A stretch of 64,000 bases of DNA from contig NZ_CM001837.1 in NCBI RefSeq assembly GCF_000355805.1, positions 753,308-817,307 on the forward strand, in the 5' to 3' direction. The notes under the pieces were generated by a model. That model ran no database searches. It was not told the DNA's origin and saw only the letters and a program-made list of their open reading frames with translations. Made by a program: the position numbers and the translations under genes. The stretch's first letter is position 1; every line of letters starts with the position of its first letter. Positions 18,217 through 27,805 of this stretch are shown here, piece after piece. The DNA is from Dokdonia sp. PRO95 (GTDB taxonomy: Bacteria > Bacteroidota > Bacteroidia > Flavobacteriales > Flavobacteriaceae).

Positions 18217-19470
18217 ATGGCTTATTTATTTACCTCAGAATCTGTTTCTGAAGGACACCCTGATAAAATTGCAGATCAGATTTCTGACGCACTTATCGAT
18301 AACTTTCTTGCTTTTGACACGCAGTCTAAAGTTGCTTGCGAGACCCTAGTTACAACTGGGCAGGTAGTTCTTGCAGGAGAAGTAAAGTCTAATGCATACC
18401 TAGATGTTCAAAAAATTGCCCGTGAGACTATTAATAAAATAGGATACACAAAGGGGGAGTATATGTTTGACGGTAACTCTTGTGGTGTACTGTCTGCCAT
18501 ACACGAGCAGTCTGACGATATAAATCGTGGTGTAGACCGCGAGAGCAAAGAAGAGCAAGGTGCAGGAGACCAAGGTATGATGTTTGGCTATGCGACTAAG
18601 GAAACTGAAAACTATATGCCACTAGCTCTCGAGCTATCACATAGACTACTCATTGAACTAGGTAAACTACGCCGTGAGGATGATGAGATTACCTACCTAC
18701 GTCCAGATGCCAAAGCACAAGTTACTATTGAGTATAGTGATGATAATGTGCCGCAACGCATTGAAGCTATTGTGGTGTCTACACAACACGACGACTTTGA
18801 TGAAGATGAGGCAATGCTAGGCCGCATACGTGGTGACATACAAGACATTCTTATACCGCGCGTAGTAGGAATGCTACCAGAAAATATCGCTGCGCTCTTT
18901 AATGATGATATTAAGTATCACATCAACCCAACGGGCAAGTTTGTGATAGGTGGACCTCACGGAGACACAGGTCTTACAGGTCGTAAAATTATAGTAGATA
19001 CGTACGGTGGTAAAGGAGCTCACGGTGGTGGTGCTTTTTCTGGAAAAGACCCATCAAAGGTAGACCGCTCTGCAGCTTATGCAACGCGTCACATTGCAAA
19101 AAACTTAGTAGCTGCCGGAGTAGCAGATGAGATACTTGTACAAGTATCTTATGCAATAGGTGTTGTTGAGCCTATGGGAATCTTTGTAGATACCTACGGC
19201 TCATCAAATGTGTCGCTATCTGATGGTGAGATTGCTCAAAAGGTGACCGAACTTTTTGATATGAGACCAGCTGCAATAGAAAGCAGATTAAAACTGCGCT
19301 CTCCTATATACAGCGAGACTGCAGCATATGGACATATGGGACGTACAAACGAAGTGGTGACAAAAACTTTTGAAAGCTTTGACGGTAAGAAAAAGGAAGT
19401 TGAAGTAGAACTCTTTACTTGGGAAAAACTAGATTATGTAGAGGAAGTAAAAAAAGCTTTTAACCTATAA
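18217..19470 (+). CDS. metK: S-adenosylmethionine synthetase
   Basis: MetK condenses methionine and ATP into SAM. The 417-residue protein has [30 protein letters not shown] and [19 protein letters not shown], the standard signatures, and family-like length. It is transcribed away from the methionine operon under its own SAM-II-type leader. A terminator follows closely, so it appears monocistronic. Confidence 0.98.
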   Translation: MAYLFTSESVSEGHPDKIADQISDALIDNFLAFDTQSKVACETLVTTGQVVLAGEVKSNAYLDVQKIARETINKIGYTKGEYMFDGNSCGVLSAIHEQSDDINRGVDRESKEEQGAGDQGMMFGYATKETENYMPLALELSHRLLIELGKLRREDDEITYLRPDAKAQVTIEYSDDNVPQRIEAIVVSTQHDDFDEDEAMLGRIRGDIQDILIPRVVGMLPENIAALFNDDIKYHINPTGKFVIGGPHGDTGLTGRKIIVDTYGGKGAHGGGAFSGKDPSKVDRSAAYATRHIAKNLVAAGVADEILVQVSYAIGVVEPMGIFVDTYGSSNVSLSDGEIAQKVTELFDMRPAAIESRLKLRSPIYSETAAYGHMGRTNEVVTKTFESFDGKKKEVEVELFTWEKLDYVEEVKKAFNL

Positions 19471-19488
19471 TCTATCCGTATAGATAGT

Positions 19489-19520
19489 AAAAAAGGGAGC
19501 CTAGTGGCTCCCTTTTTTTG
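19489..19520 (+). terminator. Intrinsic terminator of metK
   Basis: GGGAGCC and GGCTCCC pair around TAGT and are followed by seven T. It lies 24 bp after the metK stop. Confidence 0.92.
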
Positions 19521-19593
19521 TTTTGTATGTTATCACTCATATGCGCTCAATGTGATGTGATTTCTCGGCAGGCTCAAAATGACAGAAATGTAG

Positions 19594-20136
19594 TTACTCA
19601 AATATGATTTTATCTACTTCTATCTCAAAATCTGTTGCGGCTTTTGTATTTGAGATCAGTCCGAGACGTATAATCTCTGCAAGATCTTCTTTATCGGGCT
19701 GCCCTTCCAGAGGTTGCCCCAGTCTGTAGGTGCCAAAATCTGCGAGATTATAGGTGACGGTTTTCCACTCCCCTTGAGTGATGGGTAGGTTTATTTTATA
19801 ATTCGGTCTCCAGAATCTTTTATACTTATTGAGCGTGAGCCCAAAATCTTGCCCTGTGGATTTATATCGCACAGTCACGGTCGTATAACCCGACAAATCA
19901 TACGACTGGTAAGGAGTTCTCAATGATGCAAAACCACCATTATTCTCCAGACTTACGCTTCCGCGAAAGATGATACTTTCCTTAGTTTGCTCAATACTAC
20001 CCGTAGATAATCCTCCCATCACACCATCAAGCACGACAAACCAGTCATCACAAGTATTGCAAGTAGTTCCAAAATCAAAAGAGAGCGGTGTCGTGTTCAT
20101 AGTAGTTGTGATCAGTAAGGCTAAGAGATATTTCAT
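19594..20136 (-). CDS. CIA30 family protein
   Basis: The 180-residue protein matches the CIA30 domain (named after a complex I assembly factor): WFVVLDGVMGGLSTGSIE, FRGSVSLENNGGFASLRT, LSGYTTVTVRYKSTGQDFGLTL and WKTVTYNLADF. The domain is a carbohydrate-binding-like beta sandwich. The first 20 residues are hydrophobic enough for a weak signal peptide, so the protein may be periplasmic, where a complex I role is unlikely. A degenerate palindrome (19954-19969) falls in the coding region. Stand-alone gene; the reaction, if any, is unknown. Confidence 0.85.
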   Translation of the reverse strand: MKYLLALLITTTMNTTPLSFDFGTTCNTCDDWFVVLDGVMGGLSTGSIEQTKESIIFRGSVSLENNGGFASLRTPYQSYDLSGYTTVTVRYKSTGQDFGLTLNKYKRFWRPNYKINLPITQGEWKTVTYNLADFGTYRLGQPLEGQPDKEDLAEIIRLGLISNTKAATDFEIEVDKIIFE

Positions 20137-20153
20137 AGCTTTTTTCTTTAAAG

Positions 20154-20175
20154 TTACGCTTTCGCGAAAGCGTAA
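20154..20175. repeat. 22-bp palindrome, full-length copy
   Basis: Perfect CGCTTTCGCGAAAGCG core with TTA/TAA arms in the 65-bp gap between the CIA30 and TMEM175-like genes. Confidence 0.95.
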
Positions 20176-20201
20176 ACCTTATACTTACCACATTTTTAAC
20201 A

Positions 20202-20822
20202 CTACTCGGCAAGTGTCATTTTCTTCTTAAAACGACGATCAATAAGAAATTGAACAACAAAAAGAAGTAAAAATATAAAACGTGAGAGGCTAGGCATAGA
20301 GCTTGCTATAAGACCAGCAATTACCCAAATAATCATCACATTAAGACCCCTAGCTCTGTACCAACGATATCGTAACCTAGTAAAACCCGAGAGTTGCTTT
20401 TCTGAGTGATACACATATCGCAACATCACTATATTAAAAAACCCTATCACACTAAGATTAATACAATAAAATATGAAAGGACCAGCTTGGTCAAAACCAT
20501 TTATATACATCGCAGTTGAGAATGGTAATACGACGATAGCGAGTAGAAAAAAGATGTTTATCCAAAGTAATTTACCTGAAATCACATTTACGTAACGCAT
20601 TAATTTTATGTGACCCATCCAGTAGAGCGCACTAACCATAAAACTCACAAAAAGCCCAATAAAATCTGGTATTCTAGCAGATAGAACACTTTTGAAAGGT
20701 TTTGTATTAATCTCACTTATAGTAGGGACACCCACCTCGAGAATGAGAAGTGTCATTACAATAGAAAATACAGCGTCTGAAAAGTTGATTACCCGTGTTT
20801 TATCATAAGTTTCTTGTATCAT
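20202..20822 (-). CDS. TMEM175-like (DUF1211) membrane protein
   Basis: The 206-residue protein has the family hallmark RVINFSDAVFSIVMTLLILEV near the N-terminus, the FSD motif of TMEM175-type potassium channels, and about six hydrophobic segments followed by a basic tail (RRFKKK). Bacterial TMEM175 homologues form tetrameric K+-permeable channels, so an ion channel is the likely role, but function has been shown only for a few members. It is probably co-oriented with the CIA30 gene 65 bp downstream, separated by the palindrome. Confidence 0.85.
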   Translation of the reverse strand: MIQETYDKTRVINFSDAVFSIVMTLLILEVGVPTISEINTKPFKSVLSARIPDFIGLFVSFMVSALYWMGHIKLMRYVNVISGKLLWINIFFLLAIVVLPFSTAMYINGFDQAGPFIFYCINLSVIGFFNIVMLRYVYHSEKQLSGFTRLRYRWYRARGLNVMIIWVIAGLIASSMPSLSRFIFLLLFVVQFLIDRRFKKKMTLAE

Positions 20823-20838
20823 TTTTCTAAAGTAATTA

Positions 20839-20880
20839 AAAAAAGTAAAAGCGACCTCATAAAGAATGAAGTCGCTTTTA
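20839..20880 (-). terminator. Intrinsic terminator of the receptor operon
   Basis: On the minus strand TAAAAGCGAC and GTCGCTTTTA pair, followed by ACTTTTTTT. It lies 23 bp after the end of the outer-membrane receptor gene. Confidence 0.85.
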
Positions 20881-20902
20881 AAAAGTGTTTCTTGTAGATA
20901 TA

Positions 20903-23668
20903 CTACAAACTATACTGTACTGTGAACATTACAATACGAGGCTGCACAAAATACTCTGTATTTGAGATGGTAAAATCATTTACACTATTTGTACTTATCA
21001 CATCTACATCTAGCAAGTTTGTGGCCTGTATTCTAAACTCCCACTTACTTTCTGGTTTTTTATAGTACAGATTTGCTTCTAAGAAAGAATATCTATTTTC
21101 TATCTCAGTACTATCGTCATTATCGTCATAGTTATACAAGCTCCAGTCTGCAGCAATTGTAAATCCTTTACCAAAACTCCACTCTGCATTTGCAAATGGT
21201 CTATTTGTAAAGAAGGTTCTATCTGTCACCCCATTATCTGAGTTTGTGCTCGTAAAGTTATAACCTATTTCAAAATTGGGACCTTCTTTAAAATTAGTCT
21301 CTGCACTCGTTGTATAGTTTTGGGTTAAGTTTTTTGTATTACGGTCTTCTGTATTTACAATGTTATTAAGATCACTGTAGCTACCTCTTGCGCTTGCATT
21401 AAATTTCCACTTTTTAAAACGTTTTGAGAAGCGCGCATTTGCACTTAACGTCTGGTCTGCAAAATTTGTATTATTTACAGGCCTTGATATTCTGTTTATA
21501 CCTATAAAGTCACCGGCTGTCTTAATAGGATCTACACGACGGCTATAATTAACACCCCCAAAAAGACTCGTAAAGTTGAACATACTGAAGCTAAAATAAT
21601 TTAAACTCACGTCGTGATAGATGGCATTTTCTATATCTCGATTACCTCTAAAGAGGCTGTTGTAGTTATTAAACAACAAGCCTTCGGCAAAGTTATTTAC
21701 GTCTGTATACTGGGCAGTCATCTGGTAATTAAAACGCAAGCTTTTACCTTGAGAAAACTCCACTACAGTATATAAATCTGGTAGTACCATCCACTCACTA
21801 TCTTCTGTTGTGCTCCCTAGTTGTGTACTTTTAGTAGTATAATTATGTACTGTAAGCCCTGGTGTGATTGTAAATATGCCAGTCTTTATTTTATAATGAA
21901 GACCTAAAAACACATCGCTAAAATTAAAACGCACATCATTACCTATAGGTGTACCATCTTCTGTCTCGTTGAGATCTTGACTGCTACCATTTTCTAAAAT
22001 TTCAAATAAATTAGAATTAAAGTCTTGACGACTCAAAGTGGTTCCTAGTGTAAAGTTGAGATTACTTTTATTATTAAGAACATAGTAGTAATCTATCTTT
22101 GCGTCAAGCTTGTTTGAGATGACGCTTTTATTTTGATTAATATCAAAAAGCCCGTCTGCTCCTGCTGTAAAATCTATGGCCTCAAAAGGATTATCAGGAT
22201 CATCTGGGTTAGGAGACGTAAAAGGCTCTTGAGATAATAACGCACTATAAAATGGATTTTCATCCTGATATAAATGCTGGAAGGTACCAGAGAATATGTT
22301 ATTCTCATCTAGCGTATAATAAACGTTTGCATTTTGATTTATAGAAAATGGTTCATTTTCCTTATTCTGGTCTACAATATCTGTTGTGGTCTCTCCATCT
22401 TGCGTAATAATACTTGCGCCATCAGAAAATTCTGTTTGTTTTGACTTTTTAAGCAGTACATCATAATCTACCTGCAGGCTCGCATTAGGCTTAAATTTTG
22501 AGCTTAGTTTTGCCATACCCAGCTGGTTGCGCTGGTCTGTCACTTCATTAAAACCTTGAGTAAACCCTTGATTGATAAATGTGTTGAGAGAGTTATTTAC
22601 AAAGTTGGTTTTATTATCGCTTAGTAGCGCAAAGCCGCTAAGGTCCCACTTAGGTGAGGCTGCATAGGTGAAATTTGCTGCTACAAAATTAGACTCAATC
22701 TCATTTGCTCTATTATTTTGAGTAGTCAAAAAGCCTAAACCGCTATCGCTTACATTAAATCCAGTACCACCTCGTCTATTAAAACCTCTAAAACCGCCTG
22801 TAAAGTTGAAATAATCACGAAAAGTAAAAGGAACATCTCCCGTATTATTAAAGTTAGATATAACATTAATACTCCCCTTAGGGCTGTAATAAAACAGTTT
22901 TGCCTTACCCAGATAGCGCGTCTTCTCACCATCTCCTAGACCGGCAGTCACATCACCAAACCAAAAATTAGTCTTTCCTTCTTTAAGTCTTAAGTTTATC
23001 GCGACATTATCTTGGTCATTACCCAAACCTCGCATCTGGTCTACTTCATTATAATTTTTAAGTACTTCTACTTTTTTGAGTGCATCTGCAGGTATATTTT
23101 TTGTTGCTAGCTTAGAGTCTCCGTCAAAAAACTCCTTCCCTTCTATCATCACTTTGCTTACGACCTGTCCTTCTACCTCAATCTCACCATCATCATTTAC
23201 CTCAACACCCGGTAATTTTTTAAGTACATCGCCTAGCTTGCGTTCTGTACCATTTGTAAAACTGTCTGTATTATAAACAATGGTATCGCCTTTTATAGTA
23301 ACCGGCATCTCATAGACAAGCTCTACATTATCAAGCTGATTTGGATCCTCTTTAAGTACAAAATCTTTAACTACCTCATCTGCATCTTGGGCAGGTGTAA
23401 ACTCTTCTAGTATAGACTGTAATCCCAAGTAACTTACTTTAAGATCGTAAGTAACACCCGTAGCAAGATCCAGCTTATATCTACCAGATTGATCTGTAAT
23501 ACCGTAAGACTCTAGGGTACCTTCAGCTTTGTTTGTAGCAATAATATTTGCTAACTCAAGCGGGTTCCCTATGCTGTCTTTAACCACACCTTTGAGTGTC
23601 ATACTTTGGGCAAAAATAATGCTGGGCAATGCAAGCAGCACTGCCAAAAGAAGTTGGGTATTTTTCAT
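20903..23668 (-). CDS. Outer membrane beta-barrel protein with carboxypeptidase-like regulatory domain (TonB-receptor-like)
   Basis: The start is set at 23668 (MKNTQLLLAVLLALPSIIFAQ, a clear signal peptide); an upstream ATG at 23698 adds a basic stretch that would spoil it. Residues about 22-100 form a CarboxypepD_reg-like domain (LKGVVKDSIGNPLELANI), followed by a plug-like region (RKLGDVLKKLPGVEVNDDGEI, KVMIEGKEFFDGD) and a long beta-barrel ending in Phe/Leu-rich strands (VMFTVQYSL). It has 921 residues. It probably imports an unknown ligand through the outer membrane. It is the last gene of an operon with two GLPGLI proteins, beside a two-component system. Confidence 0.88.
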   Translation of the reverse strand: MKNTQLLLAVLLALPSIIFAQSMTLKGVVKDSIGNPLELANIIATNKAEGTLESYGITDQSGRYKLDLATGVTYDLKVSYLGLQSILEEFTPAQDADEVVKDFVLKEDPNQLDNVELVYEMPVTIKGDTIVYNTDSFTNGTERKLGDVLKKLPGVEVNDDGEIEVEGQVVSKVMIEGKEFFDGDSKLATKNIPADALKKVEVLKNYNEVDQMRGLGNDQDNVAINLRLKEGKTNFWFGDVTAGLGDGEKTRYLGKAKLFYYSPKGSINVISNFNNTGDVPFTFRDYFNFTGGFRGFNRRGGTGFNVSDSGLGFLTTQNNRANEIESNFVAANFTYAASPKWDLSGFALLSDNKTNFVNNSLNTFINQGFTQGFNEVTDQRNQLGMAKLSSKFKPNASLQVDYDVLLKKSKQTEFSDGASIITQDGETTTDIVDQNKENEPFSINQNANVYYTLDENNIFSGTFQHLYQDENPFYSALLSQEPFTSPNPDDPDNPFEAIDFTAGADGLFDINQNKSVISNKLDAKIDYYYVLNNKSNLNFTLGTTLSRQDFNSNLFEILENGSSQDLNETEDGTPIGNDVRFNFSDVFLGLHYKIKTGIFTITPGLTVHNYTTKSTQLGSTTEDSEWMVLPDLYTVVEFSQGKSLRFNYQMTAQYTDVNNFAEGLLFNNYNSLFRGNRDIENAIYHDVSLNYFSFSMFNFTSLFGGVNYSRRVDPIKTAGDFIGINRISRPVNNTNFADQTLSANARFSKRFKKWKFNASARGSYSDLNNIVNTEDRNTKNLTQNYTTSAETNFKEGPNFEIGYNFTSTNSDNGVTDRTFFTNRPFANAEWSFGKGFTIAADWSLYNYDDNDDSTEIENRYSFLEANLYYKKPESKWEFRIQATNLLDVDVISTNSVNDFTISNTEYFVQPRIVMFTVQYSL

Positions 23669-23750
23669 CTTTGGATTGGTTGTTTTTTTACACCGCAACG
23701 TCCCGCAATTAAGGGTCGTCGTGTATAAAATAATTATGAATGTTAGTCCT

Positions 23751-23803
23751 ACGCTTTCGTACTTCGGCAGGCTTTGTATAGACTACAGCAAACTGAAAGC
23801 GAT
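23751..23803. repeat. 55-bp-type interspersed repeat, copy A
   Basis: The element begins with CGCTTTCG and ends with CTGAAAGCG, with CTTCGGCAGGCT and GTATA inside. It aligns without gaps to copy B at 32131-32184. It lies between the GLPGLI and receptor genes and looks like the short palindrome with an inserted middle. Confidence 0.75.
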
Positions 23804-23813
23804 GATAGCTTTT

Positions 23814-24689
23814 CTAAAATCTGCCACCGCCTTGACCACGTCTTCCTCCTCTGCCAAAACGCTCTGCCATTTCTTTTCCTTTTTCTTCAAGGATTTTTGT
23901 GTACTCCTCGCGGCTTACTTCCTTACCTTTTACAGGAGCCTCAATAGTTACAGGCTCTTTTGGGTTTAACACCACCTTTGTGCATAAAATAGTGGTATTA
24001 CTTGTGCTTAACTCTAGTATTAAACCTGGTAACCCGCCAAACTCGTCTGGGCCGTGACTTGCAGGAATCATAGGTGTGTACCAAGCTACGATTTCTTCAG
24101 TCTTAGGCTCCTCTTCGGCAACGGTTCCTCCAGCCTTTTTAATAGAGTCATTTTTTTCTTGCAACTCTCTTGCTCTTCTCCCCATTCTAGACCACAGGTT
24201 GGTCTCAAGGCTGCGCGTTGCAACTGCCTTAAAAACGGGATACTGCCCTATCATCTTACTTTCTTTTACAAGCTCCCAGTTAAGGTTATTTAAGGTGTCT
24301 TTTACAAGAAAAGTTTTACCCATCATATCATTCTCACGTGCATAGTCATTACTTGCACGGTTAGAATAAATACCTCCTTGTGTAAAACCACCGCCAAAAC
24401 CACGGCCTCCTCCACCTTGCCCTGGAGTTTCCAACTTTGCCTCTTCCTTATAAAAAGACTCATCTTTTGTAAAGCTTAGTGTATATTCTTTTTCTAAGAA
24501 GCGCTTCATACGCTCCATCATTTGCTTTTTCTGAGCTTCGCTCATTTGCTGACCACGACGTCCAAAATTAGACATATCTACCGTGCGTTTGCTCTGGTAA
24601 GTAGCCATCCCAGTAATCTCCTGCGCAGTAACCACTGCCGAAAAAAGGAATGTGCAAATCATTAAAAAAGAAAAGGTAGCTTTACTCAT
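23814..24689 (-). CDS. GLPGLI family protein
   Basis: A 291-residue exported protein (signal peptide MSKATFSFLMICTFLFSAVVTA) carrying the family motif EFGGLPGLILEL and the associated TKVVLNP. Other features are a Gly/Phe-rich stretch around residue 95 and a C-terminal RRGQGGGRF tail. GLPGLI proteins are a Bacteroidetes-specific family, often encoded next to carboxypeptidase-regulatory/TonB-like receptors as here; their function is unknown. It is paralogous to the next gene upstream (shared GMATYQ/GVATYQ start and KGKEVSREEY/KGKKVSADEY). Confidence 0.92.
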   Translation of the reverse strand: MSKATFSFLMICTFLFSAVVTAQEITGMATYQSKRTVDMSNFGRRGQQMSEAQKKQMMERMKRFLEKEYTLSFTKDESFYKEEAKLETPGQGGGGRGFGGGFTQGGIYSNRASNDYARENDMMGKTFLVKDTLNNLNWELVKESKMIGQYPVFKAVATRSLETNLWSRMGRRARELQEKNDSIKKAGGTVAEEEPKTEEIVAWYTPMIPASHGPDEFGGLPGLILELSTSNTTILCTKVVLNPKEPVTIEAPVKGKEVSREEYTKILEEKGKEMAERFGRGGRRGQGGGRF

Positions 24690-24754
24690 ATCATCTGTGT
24701 TTAAAACTTTAGACTATAAAGCTAGCTAATAGTTTAATACGGGTTAAAAATTAT

Positions 24755-25582
24755 TTATCCCTGTATCTCAATACTGATGTGATTACCTCCCTTTTTACCT
24801 TTAGTTTGGTAACGCTCCATCATCTCTTTTGCTTTTGCGGTAGAAATTTCTTCATACTCATCTGCACTTACTTTTTTACCTTTTGTAGGTGGTATTATGT
24901 TAAGTTTTTCGCTTGGATTGAGCACTACCTTTGTACACATCATAGCCATCTTACCGTCATTTACCTCGAGTATAAGTCCTGGCAATCCCCAGAAACGATC
25001 TGGCCCTTGCTGCACAGGTATGTCTAGCGTGTACCAGGCTGTTGTGACTTTTGTTTCTTTTGTTGGGGCAGTTTCTTCTCCATTAACCATATTAATAGTC
25101 TCCTTCTCTTCTGTAAGTGTCGCTTTAAAACAGGTGTATTGCCCTATATTTTTAATCTCTTTCTCAAGTTTCCACTCAGGCTTTTTTAAGCTGTCTTCTA
25201 TAAGGAAGTCTTTTCCCATTAAATTGGTCTTATTTGTAAAGCTTTGCTCTTCTATATTATTAAACAGCTCATCATTACTAGTAGATACTTGAATTTGTAT
25301 CCCGTTACTTGAAGGCGCTTGTGGCTTGTCTAATGTTGTGTTTTCTTTCCACAAAGACTTTTTACCATTAAAGGTGAGTGTGTATTCTTTTTGAAACTGC
25401 TTGCGTAGCTGCTCTTGTAAGGTCTTCTGTATATCACTAGTAATACCAGAGGTGCTGTCCATCTTCATTTCTATATGACGCTGCGTTTGGTAAGTTGCCA
25501 CTCCAGATACTTGTTGTGAGTACGCTTTCGCGAAAGCGCAAACCATCACAAGCGCTAGTAAAGTTTTGGTTATAGATTTCAT
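24755..25582 (-). CDS. GLPGLI family protein
   Basis: A 275-residue paralogue of the following gene: signal peptide ending near AYSQ, VSGVATYQTQRH, KEYTLTFNGKKSLWKE, RFWGLPGLILEV and TKVVLNPSEKLN. It is probably periplasmic or outer-membrane associated. The signal-peptide region includes a perfect palindrome copy (25523-25538), read as AFAKA, so the repeat has become part of the export signal. It lies 10 bp after the coiled-coil gene and 65 bp before the second GLPGLI gene. Confidence 0.92.
   Translation of the reverse strand: MKSITKTLLALVMVCAFAKAYSQQVSGVATYQTQRHIEMKMDSTSGITSDIQKTLQEQLRKQFQKEYTLTFNGKKSLWKENTTLDKPQAPSSNGIQIQVSTSNDELFNNIEEQSFTNKTNLMGKDFLIEDSLKKPEWKLEKEIKNIGQYTCFKATLTEEKETINMVNGEETAPTKETKVTTAWYTLDIPVQQGPDRFWGLPGLILEVNDGKMAMMCTKVVLNPSEKLNIIPPTKGKKVSADEYEEISTAKAKEMMERYQTKGKKGGNHISIEIQG
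25523..25538. repeat. Palindrome copy inside a signal-peptide coding region
   Basis: Perfect 16-bp CGCTTTCGCGAAAGCG within the GLPGLI gene, encoding AFAKA just before the predicted cleavage site. Confidence 0.9.
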
Positions 25583-25592
25583 AGTTTTTATG

Positions 25593-26066
25593 TTATTTGT
25601 TATTCTTTTTATTTTGTTGCTCTAGCTTTTCAAGCCTTGATTTTAGTTCTAAAAAGGATGGGCTTTTTTCAAATATGCGTGCCGCTTCTGAAAGTTTTCT
25701 CTCAATGTCACTTAAGTCCTTCTTAGTGAGCCCGGCGAGTGAGGCCTGATCATCCTCATCTAGATTTATGGTAAATTTTATTTTTTTTGTAACCTTAGCA
25801 TTGAGACTGTCCAGAGTAACATCTTCTTTTTCGAGAGTGTAACTTATTTTCTGACTTACCTCTTCCATCTTAGTCTGTAATTTTACTATATCTGACTTTG
25901 AAAAGAACTCATTGCTCTCTACATCTTCAAGCTTTTCAGAAAGAACTGTGAGCGCCTCTTTTAGTTCTTCTTTAAATTCTTGAGACACTTCGAGCTTCAA
26001 CTCTTTTTGTTGAGCAAAAGAAACACTCACTAGTAAGGATAGAATGATTGTGATAATTGTTTTCAT
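25593..26066 (-). CDS. Small exported coiled-coil protein, unknown function
   Basis: A 157-residue protein with a signal peptide (MKTIITIILSLLVSVSFAQQ) followed by an almost wholly charged, heptad-like sequence rich in Glu, Lys and Leu (KLEVSQEFKEELKEAL, SRLEKLEQQNKKNNK), predicting coiled coils. I recognise no family. It is the first gene of the operon that continues with two GLPGLI genes and the receptor, and it faces the histidine kinase gene across a 134-bp control region. A periplasmic accessory or chaperone role is possible but unsupported. Confidence 0.75.
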   Translation of the reverse strand: MKTIITIILSLLVSVSFAQQKELKLEVSQEFKEELKEALTVLSEKLEDVESNEFFSKSDIVKLQTKMEEVSQKISYTLEKEDVTLDSLNAKVTKKIKFTINLDEDDQASLAGLTKKDLSDIERKLSEAARIFEKSPSFLELKSRLEKLEQQNKKNNK

Positions 26067-26135
26067 AATAGATTGATTTTAAAATGTTTGTTGTATTGAA
26101 CAGTACAAATATGGAGAACATCTATGGCTATTTGA

Positions 26136-26160
26136 GTTAACAAGCGTTAACGAGTGTTAA
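26136..26160. promoter_or_regulatory. Three 10-bp-phased GTTAA repeats (candidate response-regulator site)
   Basis: GTTAA occurs at 26136, 26146 and 26156, exactly one helical turn apart, directly upstream of the kinase promoter; another GTTAA is at 26179. Phased direct repeats are the usual binding sites of OmpR-family regulators such as the one encoded downstream. Confidence 0.6.
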
Positions 26161-26165
26161 GCGAT

Positions 26166-26196
26166 TTGGTAACAGCTAGTTAACCCAGTACATTTG
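26166..26196 (+). promoter_or_regulatory. Flavobacterial promoter of the histidine kinase gene
   Basis: A -33 TTG (26166-26168) and a -7 TACATTTG (26189-26196) are 20 bp apart, matching the flavobacterial consensus TTG-N(17-23)-TAnnTTTG. The -7 box ends 4 bp before the ATG, so the mRNA should be leaderless. Confidence 0.65.
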
Positions 26197-26200
26197 AACT

Positions 26201-27805
26201 ATGCAAGAAAGACATTATAAAACCATATTGTATTTTATAAGCGCCGTCATAATATGCACACTCGCAGTGCAGATTTATTGGAATTATAAAAATTATCAAG
26301 TGGGAAAAGCACAGCTCAAACGTGATATGCAAACCAGTATTGATAATGCTGTAAGCGCTTATTATGAAGGCATCACGGCTTCTAACACTATAGGATTTCT
26401 GGGAGATGACCAAAATCTAGATTTATTTTTTAAATCAGATAAAATGCAGAATCTAGGTAAGCGTGTAGACAGTGGTCTTACTATAAATAGTATTAAAATA
26501 GAAGAGACTAATAATGATGATAACATTATAGTGGAAGGTGCAAGCCCAACAGAACTAGACAGCATTTTTGCAAGCCGTGTTGTTAAGGTAGACACCACAT
26601 ATGCTCAAGAGTTTAAACGCAACATACCTACATCGAGTGCTCATACTACTTTTAAAGTTTTTGGCGAAAGTGAAAAAGCAGTAGAAGTACTCTCAAAAAG
26701 AATAAAAAACAACCTACTTACCTCACAACAGGTAACAGACTCTTCACAAACAGCATTACCAGATAGACTTGAAGCACTTACAGAACTTACAACTAGTATT
26801 GTTTTGTCATTTAAAGATGATAAGATAAACGTGCCTACCCTAGATAGCCTCATTAACCTAGAGCTTACGCGAAAAAACCTCAACAACACACAATATACTA
26901 TTGCTTACAACGCAGCAGAAAGTGATACCACACAAACACTCAATAATCACGATCTAGCTATCGTCTCTACCTCAAATTTGCTCCCTAAGAAGAGTAGCCT
27001 AGCCGTAGGTTTTAAAAATGTAGCCAGTATCGTTTTACAACGTAATTTACTAGGGATGCTCCTCTCCCTACTACTTGTAGGTGCTGTAATAGCCAGCCTA
27101 CTCTACCTCCTTAAAATCATACAGGAGCAAAAGCAGCTTGCCGAGATTAAAAATGACTTTATAAGCAACATCACCCACGAGTTTAAAACACCCATAGCCA
27201 CCATAGGTGTAGCTATAGAGAGTATACAACACTTTAATGAGGCAGACAGTAAAGAGATAACAAAAAAGTATCTTGAGATGTCATCACAGCAAGTATCAAA
27301 ACTCAACACAATGGTTGAGAAGCTACTTGAGACCGCCACTCTAGACAGCGAAGCTTTAGAACTTAATAAACAAGAGACTAACCTCGCTGAGCTACTTGAG
27401 CACATCACACAATCACATCAAGAAACCACAAATGGTAAGGCACTAACCTTTACCACCCAAGACAGAAATATAAGCGCATCTATAGATGTTTTTCACCTAG
27501 AAAACGCGCTAGATAATATTATAGATAACGCCATAAAATATGGCGGAGATACCATAAAAATAACTCTTAACAGCACAAAAGAAAATATACAAATCACCAT
27601 CGCAGACGATGGTAACAAGCTTACAAAACAACAAGCTCAACACATTTTTGATAAGTTCTACAGAGTGCCAAAGGGAAATAAGCACGACGTAAAAGGTTTT
27701 GGTATAGGTCTCTACTATACAAAGACCATTATAGAAAAACACAGTGGTAATATTACGGTACAAACCCAACCCACCACTTTTAAAATCACACTGCCTTATG
27801 TCTAA
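26201..27805 (+). CDS. Sensor histidine kinase
   Basis: A 534-residue membrane kinase: transmembrane helix at about residues 8-27, a roughly 250-residue periplasmic sensor region without a recognised domain, a second helix at about 286-308, then HisKA with phospho-acceptor His326 in NITHEFKTPIA and a HATPase domain (NALDNIIDNAIKYGG, GFGIGLYYTK). It overlaps the response regulator gene by 8 bp. The divergent receptor/GLPGLI operon is the most likely target. The first ATG is needed for the membrane anchor. Confidence 0.94.
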   Translation: MQERHYKTILYFISAVIICTLAVQIYWNYKNYQVGKAQLKRDMQTSIDNAVSAYYEGITASNTIGFLGDDQNLDLFFKSDKMQNLGKRVDSGLTINSIKIEETNNDDNIIVEGASPTELDSIFASRVVKVDTTYAQEFKRNIPTSSAHTTFKVFGESEKAVEVLSKRIKNNLLTSQQVTDSSQTALPDRLEALTELTTSIVLSFKDDKINVPTLDSLINLELTRKNLNNTQYTIAYNAAESDTTQTLNNHDLAIVSTSNLLPKKSSLAVGFKNVASIVLQRNLLGMLLSLLLVGAVIASLLYLLKIIQEQKQLAEIKNDFISNITHEFKTPIATIGVAIESIQHFNEADSKEITKKYLEMSSQQVSKLNTMVEKLLETATLDSEALELNKQETNLAELLEHITQSHQETTNGKALTFTTQDRNISASIDVFHLENALDNIIDNAIKYGGDTIKITLNSTKENIQITIADDGNKLTKQQAQHIFDKFYRVPKGNKHDVKGFGIGLYYTKTIIEKHSGNITVQTQPTTFKITLPYV

